Source: Actinomycetes bacterium
GTDB lineage: Bacteria; Actinomycetota; Acidimicrobiia; Acidimicrobiales; Bog-793
Direction of reading: 5' to 3'
Length of the DNA stretch: 64,000 nt
Assembly: GCA_021798985.1 (NCBI GenBank)
Contig: JAJZBI010000001.1
Span: 62,001 to 126,000, forward strand
Of the stretch, positions 9,703 to 21,817 are shown piece by piece. The first letter of the stretch is position 1. Every line of letters begins with the position of its first letter. The notes under the pieces are model-generated. The model was given only the letters and a program-made list of their open reading frames with translations. It was not told where the DNA came from and did not search any database. The position numbers and the translations under genes were made by a program.

Positions 9703-9730
9703 TGTAGCTACATAGCTGTGCAGCTATACA
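9703..9730. repeat. Cluster of TAGCT palindromes
   Basis: TGTAGCTACA (9703-9712) is a perfect 10-bp palindrome. It is followed by ATAGCT-GTGC-AGCTAT (9712-9727), a 6-bp inverted repeat, and ends with TACA. The same TAGCT/AGCTA core occurs three times in 28 bp. It could be an operator for a dimeric regulator or part of the gatB 3' end; the sequence does not decide. Confidence 0.45.
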
Positions 9731-9737
9731 GAGTTGT

Positions 9738-9762
9738 GGCACGCCACTGAGTGTGGCGTGCC
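9738..9762. terminator. Hairpin downstream of gatB
   Basis: A perfect 10-bp inverted repeat (arm GGCACGCCAC, loop TGAGT) lies about 50 bp past the gatB stop on the minus strand. It is the probable transcription terminator of the gatCAB operon. No T-run follows. Confidence 0.6.
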
Positions 9763-9810
9763 AAGTCAGTGGTCGCGCCGTGACAGCAACGACGGCGCGC
9801 GCTGCGCGGT

Positions 9811-11262
9811 TCAGCCCCGCCGGCTGGCGAGCGCCTCGGCGACGAGCTTGCCGTTCGCCCGGCCCTTGGTCTCGCGCATCACCTTGCCGAGGAGGAACTG
9901 GGCCACCTTGTCGTCACCGCCCACATAACGGTCCCACTCGCCGGGGTTGGCGGCGATCACCGCGTCGATCACCGCGCCGAGCTCATCGCTCGCCAACGCC
10001 TTGAAGCCGAGCCGGTCGGCGATGTCGGCTGGGCGGCCCCCGTTGGTCAGCAGCTCGCCGAGCACCGCCTTGGCCTGGGTGGCGCTGAGCGTCCCGGCGG
10101 CCTCGAGGCCGATCAGCTCGCCGAAGCGCTCCGGATCGAGCTGGCGGGCGGCGTCGGGCTGCTGTGCCGCCTCGTTGGCCGCCCGGGCCATGACGAGTCG
10201 GGAGTCTGCGCCGCTCGCGATCGTGGCCACGACGAGATCGTCGAGGCCGAGATCGATCACCGTGGCGACCTGCTCCTCGATCGCCTCGCTCGACTCGCCG
10301 AGCAGCGAGGCGAGGCGCTCGCGGCGCTGGGCCGGCATCAAGCCGAGCTTGGCGACGACCTCGGCGATCCACTCGGCCGGCGGGGCGAGCGGCACGAGGT
10401 CGGGCTCGGGGAAGTAGCGGTAGTCATACGCCTCTTCTTTGGAGCGCATCGAGGAGGTCCGGCCCTCGACTTCGTTCCAGTGCCGGGTCTCTTGATCGAC
10501 GCTGCCTCCCCTCTCGAGGAGCTCGACCTGACGTCTCGACTCATACTCGATAGCACGCACCAGCGAACGCAAGGAGTTGAGGTTCTTGATCTCACAGCGC
10601 GTACCGAATTCCTCGCCGCCAAAGCGGCGCACCGAGACGTTGGCGTCGACGCGCAGCGATCCTTCTTCCATGCGGCCGTCGGACGCGCCGGTGGCGACGA
10701 GGATCGCCCGCAGCTCGCTTACGTAGCTGCGCGCCTGCTCGGGGCTGCGTAGGTCGGGGGCCGAGACGATCTCGACGAGCGGCACGCCGGAGCGGTTGTA
10801 GTCGACAAGGGAGTAGTCGGCGCCGTGAATGCGGCCGTCGCCGCCCATGTGGGTCGTCTTGCCGGTGTCCTCTTCCATGTGCGCCCGCACGATCCCGATC
10901 GGCGTCCCGTCGACCAAGGTGAGCCTGCCCTCGACGTTGAGCGGCTCGTCGTACTGGGTGACCTGGTAGTCCTTGGGCATGTCGGGATAGAAGTAGTTCT
11001 TGCGGTGAAAGCTCGACGGGCGGATCTCGCAGCCGAGCGCCGTGCCGATCGCCATGGCCATCTCGACCGCCCTGCGGTTCAGTACCGGCAACGAGCCGGG
11101 CAGTCCGAGGCAGACCGGGCAGACGTTGGTGTTCGGCTCGTCGCCAAAGGCGTTCGGGCAACCGCAGAACAGCTTGGTCTTGGTCAACAGCTCGCAGTGC
11201 ACCTCGAGGCCGACGACGATCTCCCACTCGCCTGTCTCGCCGGTGATCGTGTAGCGGCTCAC
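9811..11262 (-). CDS. gatB: Asp/Glu-tRNA amidotransferase subunit B
   Basis: GatB binds the misacylated tRNA and activates Glu-tRNA(Gln) or Asp-tRNA(Asn) for amidation by the GatCAB complex. The 483-residue protein has the family start [21 protein letters not shown], the CGCPN...[12 protein letters not shown] zinc/cradle region, [20 protein letters not shown], and the helical and YqeY-like tail ending [19 protein letters not shown]. The GTG start overlaps the gatA stop (GTGA). It is last in hydrolase-gatC-gatA-gatB. Confidence 0.97.
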   Translation of the reverse strand: MSRYTITGETGEWEIVVGLEVHCELLTKTKLFCGCPNAFGDEPNTNVCPVCLGLPGSLPVLNRRAVEMAMAIGTALGCEIRPSSFHRKNYFYPDMPKDYQVTQYDEPLNVEGRLTLVDGTPIGIVRAHMEEDTGKTTHMGGDGRIHGADYSLVDYNRSGVPLVEIVSAPDLRSPEQARSYVSELRAILVATGASDGRMEEGSLRVDANVSVRRFGGEEFGTRCEIKNLNSLRSLVRAIEYESRRQVELLERGGSVDQETRHWNEVEGRTSSMRSKEEAYDYRYFPEPDLVPLAPPAEWIAEVVAKLGLMPAQRRERLASLLGESSEAIEEQVATVIDLGLDDLVVATIASGADSRLVMARAANEAAQQPDAARQLDPERFGELIGLEAAGTLSATQAKAVLGELLTNGGRPADIADRLGFKALASDELGAVIDAVIAANPGEWDRYVGGDDKVAQFLLGKVMRETKGRANGKLVAEALASRRG

Positions 11263-12758
11263 CGGGCCACCCCCGCCAGCGGACCGCCGAGCTGTGGCCG
11301 CACCGGACCGCGGGCCCCGGGGGCGGCGACCGCCTCGAGCGCGGCGCCGGCGCGCAGCATCGGTCCCTCGCCGAGCGCCGGGGCGAGCACCTGGACGCCA
11401 ACGGGCAGCCCCTCCTCGCCGAGGGCGAAGGGGACGCTGAGCGCCGGATGGCCGGCGAGATTGGTCGGGATCGTGAAGAGGTCCGAGAGGTACATCTCGA
11501 GCGGATCGGCCGTCTTCGCGCCGATCGGGAAGGCGACGGAGGGTGTCGTGGGCGCGAGCAGCACGTCGCAGTCCTCATAGGCACGAGCAAAGCTGCGCAA
11601 GATCACGGTGCGGACCCGCTGCGCCTGCGCGTAGTAGGCGTCGTAGTAACCAGCAGACAGCACGTAGGTGCCGAGCATGATGCGCCGCTTGACCTCGTCG
11701 CCAAAGCCAGCCGAGCGCGTTCGCGCGTTCATCTCCTGGACGTCGTCGCCGTCCACGCGCAGTCCGTAGCGCACGCCGTCGTAGCGGGCGAGGTTGGAGG
11801 ACGCCTCCGCCGGGGCGATCAGGTAGTAGGCCGACAAGCCGTGCAAGAGCTCGGGGATCGCCACCTCCTTCACGAGCGCGCCGGCGTCGGCGAGCGCGTC
11901 GGCGGCCTGGCGCACCGCCGCGGCGCACGAGCCGCTCGCCTCGCTCAGGAAGTCGGCGACGACGCCGACGCGCAGGCCCTCGACGCCGCGCCTCAGCTCA
12001 GTGGCGAGATCGGCCACGGGATGGGCGAGCGAGGTCGAGTCCCGCTCGTCGTGGCCGGCGATGACCTGCAGCGTGGCGGCGGCATCCGCGAGCGTGAGGG
12101 CGAAGGGACCGATCTGGTCGAGGGAGCTGGCGAACGCCACCAGGCCGTAGCGCGAGACGAGGCCGTAGGTGGGCTTCAGCCCGACGACGCCGCACAGGGC
12201 CGCTGGCTGGCGGATCGAGCCGCCGGTGTCGGACCCGAGCGCGAGGGGCACGAGCCCGGCGGCGACGGCGGCCGCGCTGCCCCCCGAGGAGCCGCCGGGC
12301 ACGCGAGCGGGATCCCAGGGGTTGCGGGTCGGCCCGGTCGCCGAGGTCTCCGTCGACGAGCCCATCGCGAACTCGTCCAAGTTGGTCTTGCCGACCGACA
12401 CGGCCCCCGCAGCCGAGAGGCGGGCCACGACCGTCGCGTCGTAGGGAGGCCGCCAGCCCTCGAGGATGCGGGACGAGCAGGTCGTCGGCACCCCTCGGGT
12501 GCACAGGTTGTCCTTCAGCGCGACCGGCACCCCGGCGAGCGGGCCGGGATCCTCGCCGGCAAGCACCTTCGCGTCGACAGCGTCCGCGGCAGCGAGCGCG
12601 CGCTCGGCGGTGATCGTGTTGAAGCAGTGCAGCAGTGGCTCGCTGGCGGCGATCTCCTCGAGTGCTGCCTCGGTGACCACTCGGGCCGATAGCTCGCCCG
12701 AGCGCACCCGCGCGGCGATCGCGAGCGCGCCCCCGGCGAAGGCCTCCGTCTCGCTCAC
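11259..12758 (-). CDS. gatA: Asp/Glu-tRNA amidotransferase subunit A (glutaminase)
   Basis: GatA is the amidase-signature subunit that releases ammonia from glutamine. The 499-residue protein carries the Ser-cisSer-Lys triad: Lys in [13 protein letters not shown] (about residue 82), the cis-Ser in [12 protein letters not shown], and the nucleophile in [12 protein letters not shown]. The GTG at 12758 was chosen over the further open frame upstream because it gives a 4-bp GTGA overlap with gatC and follows GGGGGAGG. The presence of gatCAB implies that Gln-tRNA and/or Asn-tRNA are made by transamidation. Confidence 0.97.
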   Translation of the reverse strand: MSETEAFAGGALAIAARVRSGELSARVVTEAALEEIAASEPLLHCFNTITAERALAAADAVDAKVLAGEDPGPLAGVPVALKDNLCTRGVPTTCSSRILEGWRPPYDATVVARLSAAGAVSVGKTNLDEFAMGSSTETSATGPTRNPWDPARVPGGSSGGSAAAVAAGLVPLALGSDTGGSIRQPAALCGVVGLKPTYGLVSRYGLVAFASSLDQIGPFALTLADAAATLQVIAGHDERDSTSLAHPVADLATELRRGVEGLRVGVVADFLSEASGSCAAAVRQAADALADAGALVKEVAIPELLHGLSAYYLIAPAEASSNLARYDGVRYGLRVDGDDVQEMNARTRSAGFGDEVKRRIMLGTYVLSAGYYDAYYAQAQRVRTVILRSFARAYEDCDVLLAPTTPSVAFPIGAKTADPLEMYLSDLFTIPTNLAGHPALSVPFALGEEGLPVGVQVLAPALGEGPMLRAGAALEAVAAPGARGPVRPQLGGPLAGVAR

Positions 12759-13057
12759 GGTGCCTCCCCCAAGATGCGGGGCACGCGGAACCGCCCGTCT
12801 TGGGCTGCCGGTGCGGCGGCGAGCACCGCCTCGCGGGGCAGGCACGCGCTGCGCTCATCGTCACGCAGCACGTTCACGAGCTCGAAGGGGTGCGACGTCG
12901 GGGGCACCTCGGCGGTGTCGAGTCTCTGGATCGCCTCGACGTGCTCGAGCACCGCGGAGAGCTGGCCGGCGAAGCGGGAGAGCTCCGCTTCGCCGAGCTC
13001 GAGGCGGGCGAGCCGGGCGATGTGCGCGACGGCGTCCTTGGAGAGCGGTTCGTTCAT
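12755..13057 (-). CDS. gatC: Asp/Glu-tRNA amidotransferase subunit C
   Basis: GatC is the small subunit (100 residues, typical length) that stabilises the GatA-GatB interface. It shows the family pattern: [20 protein letters not shown] at the N-terminus, then [21 protein letters not shown]. The ATG at 13057 shares one base with the upstream hydrolase stop (TGATG), and the stop overlaps gatA (GTGA). The four genes therefore look like one translationally coupled unit. Confidence 0.95.
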   Translation of the reverse strand: MNEPLSKDAVAHIARLARLELGEAELSRFAGQLSAVLEHVEAIQRLDTAEVPPTSHPFELVNVLRDDERSACLPREAVLAAAPAAQDGRFRVPRILGEAP

Positions 13058-13809
13058 CAGCAGGCGACTTTCTGTGCGAAGGCCACGGCGCGGTGCTCGA
13101 TCTCACCGGCGTCGTAGTCGAGCGTGGCGACGTGATAGCTGGACTCGAGCACGACGTGCTCGACCGGCCCGGACACCGCCGCCTGGACGAGCGCGCCCGA
13201 CTCGGGCGCAACGACGTGATCCTCGCGCGAGGTGAGCAGCAGCACCGGGCAGTCGATCTCTTCGAGGTGCGAGGCGACCTCCTCGGTGGCCTCCAACAGC
13301 GACAGCAGCGGGGCGAGTGGGACCTGGTCGTAGCGGTCGGGCCGCTCCACCTCCCGGTGGACGTCCGAACTGCCCCCGGGCGCGTAGATCGCGCCTGCCG
13401 CGAGCCCCTGGCGCAGCTCGTCGAGGACCTCGGTCGCCGGCGGGGCGACCAAGGGGTTGATGAGCACGACGCCAGCGACGTCGTGGTGGCGCTCGGCGAG
13501 CCAGCACGCGAGCGTGCCGCCCATCGACAGCCCGGCGAGCACCGTCCGGTCGCAGCGCGCCGAGATCGAGAGATAGCTCGCCTCGGCGGCCTCCGCCCAG
13601 TCCGAAAAGCGCATCGGCACGAGATCTCGGGGGGCCGTGCCGTGGCCGGGATGCAGCGGGAGCTCGACGGAGAATCCGGCATCGGCGAAGGCCTCGGCGA
13701 GGGGGCGCATCTCGAAGGGCGAGCCCGTGAAGCCGTGCAGCACGAGCGCGCCCGAGCTGCCGTTCGAGGCGGAGAACGGCGCGGCACCCCTGAGGAGCTC
13801 GCCCGGCAT
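13057..13809 (-). CDS. Alpha/beta hydrolase (carboxylesterase/monoacylglycerol lipase type)
   Basis: This 250-residue protein is an alpha/beta-hydrolase. It has an oxyanion-loop HGFTGSPFEM, PLHPGHGTAPRDL, the nucleophile elbow GLSMGG (Ser near residue 97), the acid in SREDHVV, and a late catalytic His in SSYHVATLD. These match bacterial carboxylesterase/MGL-like enzymes; substrate unknown. The ATG at 13809 has no good ribosome binding site, but TAGATT ends 7 nt upstream, suggesting a leaderless transcript that runs on into gatCAB. A frame extension to 13893 is open but reaches into the divergent promoter region. Confidence 0.8.
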   Translation of the reverse strand: MPGELLRGAAPFSASNGSSGALVLHGFTGSPFEMRPLAEAFADAGFSVELPLHPGHGTAPRDLVPMRFSDWAEAAEASYLSISARCDRTVLAGLSMGGTLACWLAERHHDVAGVVLINPLVAPPATEVLDELRQGLAAGAIYAPGGSSDVHREVERPDRYDQVPLAPLLSLLEATEEVASHLEEIDCPVLLLTSREDHVVAPESGALVQAAVSGPVEHVVLESSYHVATLDYDAGEIEHRAVAFAQKVAC

Positions 13810-13816
13810 GGGCCTC

Positions 13817-13822
13817 AATCTA
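13817..13822 (-). promoter_or_regulatory. -10-like box of the hydrolase-gatCAB operon
   Basis: TAGATT on the minus strand ends 7 nt before the ATG at 13809. No clear -35 is visible. Confidence 0.4.
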
Positions 13823-13913
13823 GTCAGCGCCGCCGGGGACGCTCTCACGGTACGTTGAGCATGCATCACCACGCCGGGGCGCGCCTGCCCCACGTCCCGA
13901 GGGAGCTGCAGCA

Positions 13914-14318
13914 GTGAGCGAGAGGCATCGGTTCCTCAGCGATGACTGGATCACCGCAGCGCGCGCCGTGCGCGCCGGCCACGTGGGCCAGGCACCGGGT
14001 GCTCCCGTCAAGATGAACCTGCTCGTCGAGGAGGTCCCCTTCGGATCGGGGACCCTCGAGGCACACCTGGACACCACGGCCGGCGCCGTCGAGATCGAGC
14101 TCGGCCATCTCGAGCAGGTCGACGTCAAGGTGGCCCTCGACTACGAGACGGCTCGGGCCGTGCTCGTCGAAGGCGACGGCCAGGTGGCGATGCAGGCGTT
14201 CATGGCGGGCAAGATCCGCGTCGAGGGGGACCTCGCCAAGCTGTTGCAGTACCAGTCGGCACCGCCGAGCGCGACCCAGCTGGCGCTCGCCGAGGAGATC
14301 CGTGCGATCACCGAGTGA
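13914..14318 (+). CDS. SCP2 sterol-binding domain protein
   Basis: This 134-residue protein resembles single-domain SCP2 proteins, which bind sterols, fatty acyl groups or other lipids in a hydrophobic tunnel. The recognisable part is the C-terminal half: alternating strands (VDVKVALDYETARAVLVEGD) followed by QAFMAGKIRVEGDLAKLLQY. GTG start with GGGAG about 9 nt upstream. It is divergent from the hydrolase-gat operon and its 3' end overlaps the convergent SDR gene by 11 bp. A lipid-carrier role beside the SDR is an inference. Confidence 0.75.
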   Translation: MSERHRFLSDDWITAARAVRAGHVGQAPGAPVKMNLLVEEVPFGSGTLEAHLDTTAGAVEIELGHLEQVDVKVALDYETARAVLVEGDGQVAMQAFMAGKIRVEGDLAKLLQYQSAPPSATQLALAEEIRAITE

Positions 14319-15207
14319 CCGTGGCGCTCGCCACGAGCGCCGGTAGGGCGGACGCCAGCTCCCCGATGCTCCAGCGGCCTGGCTTGTCGATGCTCTCCCC
14401 GAGTGACCAGGGCACAAAGCGCTGCACCCAGCCGCCTTGGACCTGGAAGACCTCGCCGGTGATGGGGCAGTCCGCCGTCGCCAGGTAGGCGACGAGCGGC
14501 GACACATTGGCCGGGTCCCACGCGTCGAAGGCGGTCGCGTCCTTGGGCGGCTCGAGCAGCTGGGCGAGGCTCGGCAGGGTCTCCGTCATCCTCGTACGGG
14601 CTGCCGGCGAGATCGCGTTCACCCGCACGCCGTAGCGGCCGAGCTCTTGGGCGAGGATCAAGGTGAAGGCGGCGATCCCCGCCTTGGCCGTCCCGTAGTG
14701 GGCCTGGCCGGGATTGCCCTGCAGGCCCGAGGTCGAGGTGGTGTTGATGACCGCCGCCTGGACGGCGCCCTCCTCGCGCGCCTTCGCACGCCAGCGCGCC
14801 GCGGCAAAGCGCGTCGGCACGAAATGGCCCTTCAGGTGCACCTGCATCACCGCGTCCCAGTCCTGCTCGGTCATGTTGACGAGCGCACGGTCGCGCAAGA
14901 TGCCGGCGTTATTGACGAGGACGTGGAGATCGCCGAACGCCTCGAGCGCGTGGGCGACGAGGCGCTCACCGCCCTCCCAGTCAGCGACGTCTTCGTGGTC
15001 GGCGACTGCCCGGCCACCAGCCGCCACGATCTCGGCGACGACGGCGTCGGCAGGTGGCGCCCCACCGCCAACCGCACCGTCGACGTCCACGCCGGCGTCG
15101 TTCACCACGACGCTCGCGCCCTCGCTCGCCAGCAATAAGGCGTGGGCGCGGCCGAGGCCGCGCCCGGCGCCAGTCACGATCGCCACCCGGCCTGTCAGGA
15201 CCCCCAC
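14308..15207 (-). CDS. SDR dehydrogenase of the multifunctional 3-hydroxyacyl-CoA dehydrogenase type
   Basis: This 299-residue classical short-chain dehydrogenase has TGAGRGLG (cofactor), VNDAG, NNAGI, a catalytic Ser in NTTSTSG and HYGTAKAG (Tyr-x3-Lys). The opening GRVAIVTGAGRGLGRAHAL with VVVNDAG resembles the hydroxyacyl-CoA dehydrogenase domain of peroxisomal MFE-2/17beta-HSD4, so oxidation of a 3-hydroxyacyl-CoA or steroid is likely. GTG start after GGGGGGAGG. The extended C-terminal part (about residues 250-299) is longer than in minimal SDRs. Confidence 0.8.
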   Translation of the reverse strand: MGVLTGRVAIVTGAGRGLGRAHALLLASEGASVVVNDAGVDVDGAVGGGAPPADAVVAEIVAAGGRAVADHEDVADWEGGERLVAHALEAFGDLHVLVNNAGILRDRALVNMTEQDWDAVMQVHLKGHFVPTRFAAARWRAKAREEGAVQAAVINTTSTSGLQGNPGQAHYGTAKAGIAAFTLILAQELGRYGVRVNAISPAARTRMTETLPSLAQLLEPPKDATAFDAWDPANVSPLVAYLATADCPITGEVFQVQGGWVQRFVPWSLGESIDKPGRWSIGELASALPALVASATVTR

Positions 15208-15300
15208 CAGTCCTCCCCCCCGCCGCAGTCGCGGCTCGTTGGAGGGACGTTGCCAGGGCGTGTCCCCTCCGTCAACCGCGGTGGCCGCCCGCTCGAGCGC

Positions 15301-17247
15301 TCAGCTCACGTAGAGGGTCACGGCGGTCCCGGGCCGGACTTTGGTCCCCGGGCTGGGGTCGGTCGTCACCGCCGTCGTGGCGAGCGGCGGGCCGACCTGC
15401 TCGGTGACGTTCAGCCCCTGCTGCTGGAGGGCCGCCAGCGCGCCGGCGATGGTGTCGCCCTTGACCTCGGGGACCGCGACGAGCAGCGGCCCGAGCGACA
15501 CCACCACGCTGACCTTGGTGCCGACGGCGACGCCACCGGCGCCCTCGGCGGGCGAGGTCGAGATCACGTCGCCCGCTGGCACGTCGTTTGAGTACTGCTG
15601 CTGCTCGACCGGCGCCAAGCGCTCGGCGGAAAGCGCCGCGCTGGCGGTCGCCCAGGTGGTCCCCGCGGCGAAGTTGGGGATCTGGCGGGGAGCCGGACCC
15701 TGCGAAACGACGACGCTCACCGCGCTGCCATAGGGGCGCAGGCCGGACGGCGACGCCGAGATGACCTCGCCGCTCGGCACGGTCTCGCTGTAGGAGGGGT
15801 GCACACTCGCGCTGAAGTGGGCCGCGCCCAGCTTGGCGAGCGCCGTCTGCTCGGCGAGGTGCACGACCACAGGCACCCCCACCGGGGCGTGTCCGAGCGA
15901 CACCGTGAGGTGGACGCGGGCGTGCGGGGCGACGTTGCCGCCCGCCGCGGGGTGCTGGGCGATCACCGCGCCGGCGGGGACCGAGGCCGAGTAGGCATGT
16001 GAGAGCGCGCCGAGGCGCAGCTCGGCACGGGCGATGCGGTGCTCTGCCGTGCTGAGGGACATCGCGGTGACCCCCGGCACGTCGACGTGCTTGGGCAAGT
16101 GGCGCACCACCACGACCCCGGCGGCGGCGAGCAGTGCCAGGACGAGGAGACCGGCGAGCACCCGGCGGCCACGGTGGCGCCGGCGCACCGACGGCTCGGC
16201 CGCTCCGGGCGCATCGGCGCCGCTTGCCGGAGGTGCCGCGAGCTCCTCGTCCTCGGCCCAGTCGAAATAGGGCGCCGGCGAGCGCTCGGCGACGAGCCCG
16301 GCCATGACCGTCGTCGGCTCGTCGGCGGGAAGCACCGCCAGCGCCGGCCCTGGGGTCGGCGTCGAGATGGGCGCCGGAGGCCGGCTGATCTCGGCGGCGA
16401 CGAGGGGAATCGGCGGCGGGGTCGGCAGGGACTGGGCGAGCGCCTCGAGGTCCGCGGCGAGCTCTTCGGCATCGAGGCGCACGAGCGGCTCGCTGATCGC
16501 CGCCTGGGCGAGCACGGCGGCAAGCGGGCCGAGCTCGGGGGCTGGCGGCAAGGTGGCGCCGACGCGCGCCATCAAGGTGGCGACGGTGGTGTCGGCGCCG
16601 AAGGGGACCTTGCCGGTCACCGCCTCATAGAGGACGAGGGCGAGCGAGTAGACGTCGGACCGGCCGTCGAGCGCGACGCCCTCGGCCTGTTCGGGCGAGG
16701 CGTAGCGCGCCGTGCCGAGCACGGCGCCGGACGGCTCGGTCCACGCCGCCTCGGCGAGGGCCCGCGCCAGGCCGAAGTCCGCGATGTGGACCTCCCCCTC
16801 CTCGTCGAAGAGGAGGTTCTCCGGCTTGATGTCCCGGTGCACGAAGCCGCGCCGGTGCGCGTAGGCGAGCCCGCGAGCGGCCGCGGCGCCGACGCGGGCG
16901 GCCTGGGCGGGCCCGAGGCGGAAGCCGGCATCCAGCAGATCTCGCAGGCTGCCCCCGGCGAGGTACTCGAGCACGAGGAACGGGCCGTCGACCTCCTCGC
17001 CCCAGTCGTAGACCTGCACGACGCTCGGATGGTTCAGCGCCGCGACGGCCTGCGCCTCGGCCGTGAAGCGCCGGAGGAACTGCCGGTCACCGCTGAGGCC
17101 CGGGTGCAAGAGCTTGATCGCGACGCGTCGCGAGAGGCGACGGTCGAAGGCGAGGTAGACGTGCGCGGACGCGCCGGTTCCCAGCCCGCCCTCGAGTTGA
17201 TAGCGGCCGGCGAGCTCCCGGCCGATCTGCTCGGTGATCGCTCCCAT
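15301..17247 (-). CDS. Ser/Thr protein kinase with PASTA repeats (PknB type)
   Basis: This 648-residue membrane kinase has an N-terminal catalytic domain, residues about 15-275: glycine loop GGLGTGASAHV, Lys45 in VAIKLL, HRDIKPEN with Asp139, DFG at 157-159 and SPE near 185. A proline/acidic linker follows, then a single membrane span about 362-381. Four extracellular PASTA repeats run from about 387 to the end. PASTA kinases sense muropeptides or lipid II and control wall growth and division. Unlike in mycobacteria, no ftsW, pbp or phosphatase genes adjoin it. ATG after a GGAG-rich stretch. Confidence 0.92.
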   Translation of the reverse strand: MGAITEQIGRELAGRYQLEGGLGTGASAHVYLAFDRRLSRRVAIKLLHPGLSGDRQFLRRFTAEAQAVAALNHPSVVQVYDWGEEVDGPFLVLEYLAGGSLRDLLDAGFRLGPAQAARVGAAAARGLAYAHRRGFVHRDIKPENLLFDEEGEVHIADFGLARALAEAAWTEPSGAVLGTARYASPEQAEGVALDGRSDVYSLALVLYEAVTGKVPFGADTTVATLMARVGATLPPAPELGPLAAVLAQAAISEPLVRLDAEELAADLEALAQSLPTPPPIPLVAAEISRPPAPISTPTPGPALAVLPADEPTTVMAGLVAERSPAPYFDWAEDEELAAPPASGADAPGAAEPSVRRRHRGRRVLAGLLVLALLAAAGVVVVRHLPKHVDVPGVTAMSLSTAEHRIARAELRLGALSHAYSASVPAGAVIAQHPAAGGNVAPHARVHLTVSLGHAPVGVPVVVHLAEQTALAKLGAAHFSASVHPSYSETVPSGEVISASPSGLRPYGSAVSVVVSQGPAPRQIPNFAAGTTWATASAALSAERLAPVEQQQYSNDVPAGDVISTSPAEGAGGVAVGTKVSVVVSLGPLLVAVPEVKGDTIAGALAALQQQGLNVTEQVGPPLATTAVTTDPSPGTKVRPGTAVTLYVS

Positions 17248-17343
17248 GGCTCCCGCGACTCCTCGGTACCCCAGCCTATGTTCTCAGAGAGGCTGATGTG
17301 GTTCGTGTGACACGATAGAGCCCTGAGCTGGAACGACGCGCCC

Positions 17344-20575
<3,232 letters not shown>

Positions 20576-20581
20576 GGGCCC

Positions 20582-20587
20582 ATTCTC
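20582..20587 (-). promoter_or_regulatory. -10-like box before mnmA
   Basis: GAGAAT on the minus strand ends 6 nt before the mnmA ATG and matches 4 of 6 positions of TATAAT. It is the weakest of the leaderless-type boxes listed here. Confidence 0.3.
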
Positions 20588-20592
20588 GCCTG

Positions 20593-20629
20593 CCGTGGCG
20601 CGTCTCGGGTCCAGCGCGCCGCGCCACGG
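20593..20629. terminator. Hairpin between the cysteine desulfurase gene and mnmA
   Basis: A 10-bp inverted repeat (20593-20602 with 20620-20629, arm CCGTGGCGCG) encloses a 17-nt loop. It lies 13 bp past the desulfurase stop on the minus strand, so it could end that transcript or reduce read-through into mnmA. Confidence 0.45.
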
Positions 20630-20641
20630 TGTGGTGCCGCG

Positions 20642-21787
20642 TCAGGCTGCGCCGGGTGCCAGGCGAGCGAGGGCGGAGCTCACGACCTCGATCGCATGAT
20701 CGATCTCGGCCGCCGTCGTGCTCGCGCCGAGGCTGAAGCGCACCGCCTGGCGGGCCTTCGCCTTGGTCCAGCCCATCGCCAACAAGACGTGGCTCGGCTC
20801 GCGGGCGCCGCTCGCGCAGGCCGACCCGACCGACCCGCACACGCCTCGCTCGTCACACAGCCACAACAGCTCCTCGCCATCGACGCCGTCGGGCAGCTGC
20901 AGGTGCGCATTGCCCGCGACCCGCAGGGGGCGCGGGACCGACTCGGCGAGGCCAGGCCAGGCGGCCGTCAGTGAGTCGACGAGGTGATCGCGCAGTGCGC
21001 CGACCCGGGCGACGGTCTCTGTCCGCTCGGCGGCCGTGATCTGCGCCGCGACGGCGGCTCCCACGATGCCGGCGACGTTCTCGGTCCCCGGCCGACGCCC
21101 TCGCTCCTGGCCGCCGCCGAGCATCAGCGGCCGCAGCCCTCGCGCACGGGCCCGCACCACGAGCGCGCCGACGCCCTTTGGTCCCCCGAACTTGTGAGCC
21201 GACACGCTGAGCAGATCACAGCCCGCGAGGCACTCGGTGAGATCCAGCCATGGCACCGCCTGCACGGCGTCACAGTGCACGAGCGCCCCGGGGGCGTGCG
21301 TGCGCACCAGGTCCACCACTTCCCTGACCGGCTGGATGACCCCGACCTCGCTGTTGACCGCCATCACCGAGACGAGCCGGACCGACGAGTCGAGCAGCTC
21401 GCCGAGCCGTTCGAGGTCGACACGTCCATCGGCGAGCACCGGGGCGAGCACTCCGCCGAGCGCGCCGATCGGAGCGAGTACCGCCTTGTGCTCGACGGCA
21501 GAGGCGACGGCGCGGCCGGCTGGCGCCACACCCTGGACGGCGAGGTTGTCGGCCTCCGAGCCGCTCGCCGTGAAGACGATCTCTCCGGGCTGACAGCCGA
21601 GGACCGAGGCGAGCTGCTCGCGCGCATCGTCGACCGCCCGGCGCGCCCGCCGAGCGCTGGCGTAGACGCCCGAAGGATTCGCATACTGCTCGGTCAGGTA
21701 CGGCAGCATCGCCTCGAGGGCCTCGGGGCAAAGGGGGGTCGTCGCCGCATGATCGAGGTAGGCGGTCGGCGCAGTGGACTCGGTCAT
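20642..21787 (-). CDS. Cysteine desulfurase (NifS/IscS family)
   Basis: This PLP enzyme takes sulfur from cysteine for thiolation and/or Fe-S assembly. The 381-residue protein has YLDHAATTPL at the start, the PLP-phosphate region ASGSEADNLA, HCDAVQAVPW, Lys199 in SVSAHKFGGPKG and the mobile Cys loop CGSVGSACASGA. The ATG at 21787 follows GAGGTG by 5 nt; a GTG six bases further up is the alternative. Adjacent mnmA suggests it feeds 2-thiouridine synthesis, like the iscS-like gene next to trmU in mycobacteria. Confidence 0.93.
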   Translation of the reverse strand: MTESTAPTAYLDHAATTPLCPEALEAMLPYLTEQYANPSGVYASARRARRAVDDAREQLASVLGCQPGEIVFTASGSEADNLAVQGVAPAGRAVASAVEHKAVLAPIGALGGVLAPVLADGRVDLERLGELLDSSVRLVSVMAVNSEVGVIQPVREVVDLVRTHAPGALVHCDAVQAVPWLDLTECLAGCDLLSVSAHKFGGPKGVGALVVRARARGLRPLMLGGGQERGRRPGTENVAGIVGAAVAAQITAAERTETVARVGALRDHLVDSLTAAWPGLAESVPRPLRVAGNAHLQLPDGVDGEELLWLCDERGVCGSVGSACASGAREPSHVLLAMGWTKAKARQAVRFSLGASTTAAEIDHAIEVVSSALARLAPGAA

Positions 21788-21817
21788 CAGCACACCTCAC
21801 GTCGCGGGCGGCGGCGC

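Larger units (their letters stand above)
9441..9810. other. 370-bp intergenic region between gatB and the secreted protein gene
   Basis: No ORF with support was found. On the minus strand it must hold the promoter of the secreted protein gene; a clear ribosome binding site (GAGGAG) sits next to its ATG, but no convincing -35/-10 pair was found. The gatB-proximal part holds a cluster of short palindromes (9703-9730) and a strong hairpin (9738-9762). The region is less GC-rich around 9700-9735 than its surroundings. Confidence 0.6.
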
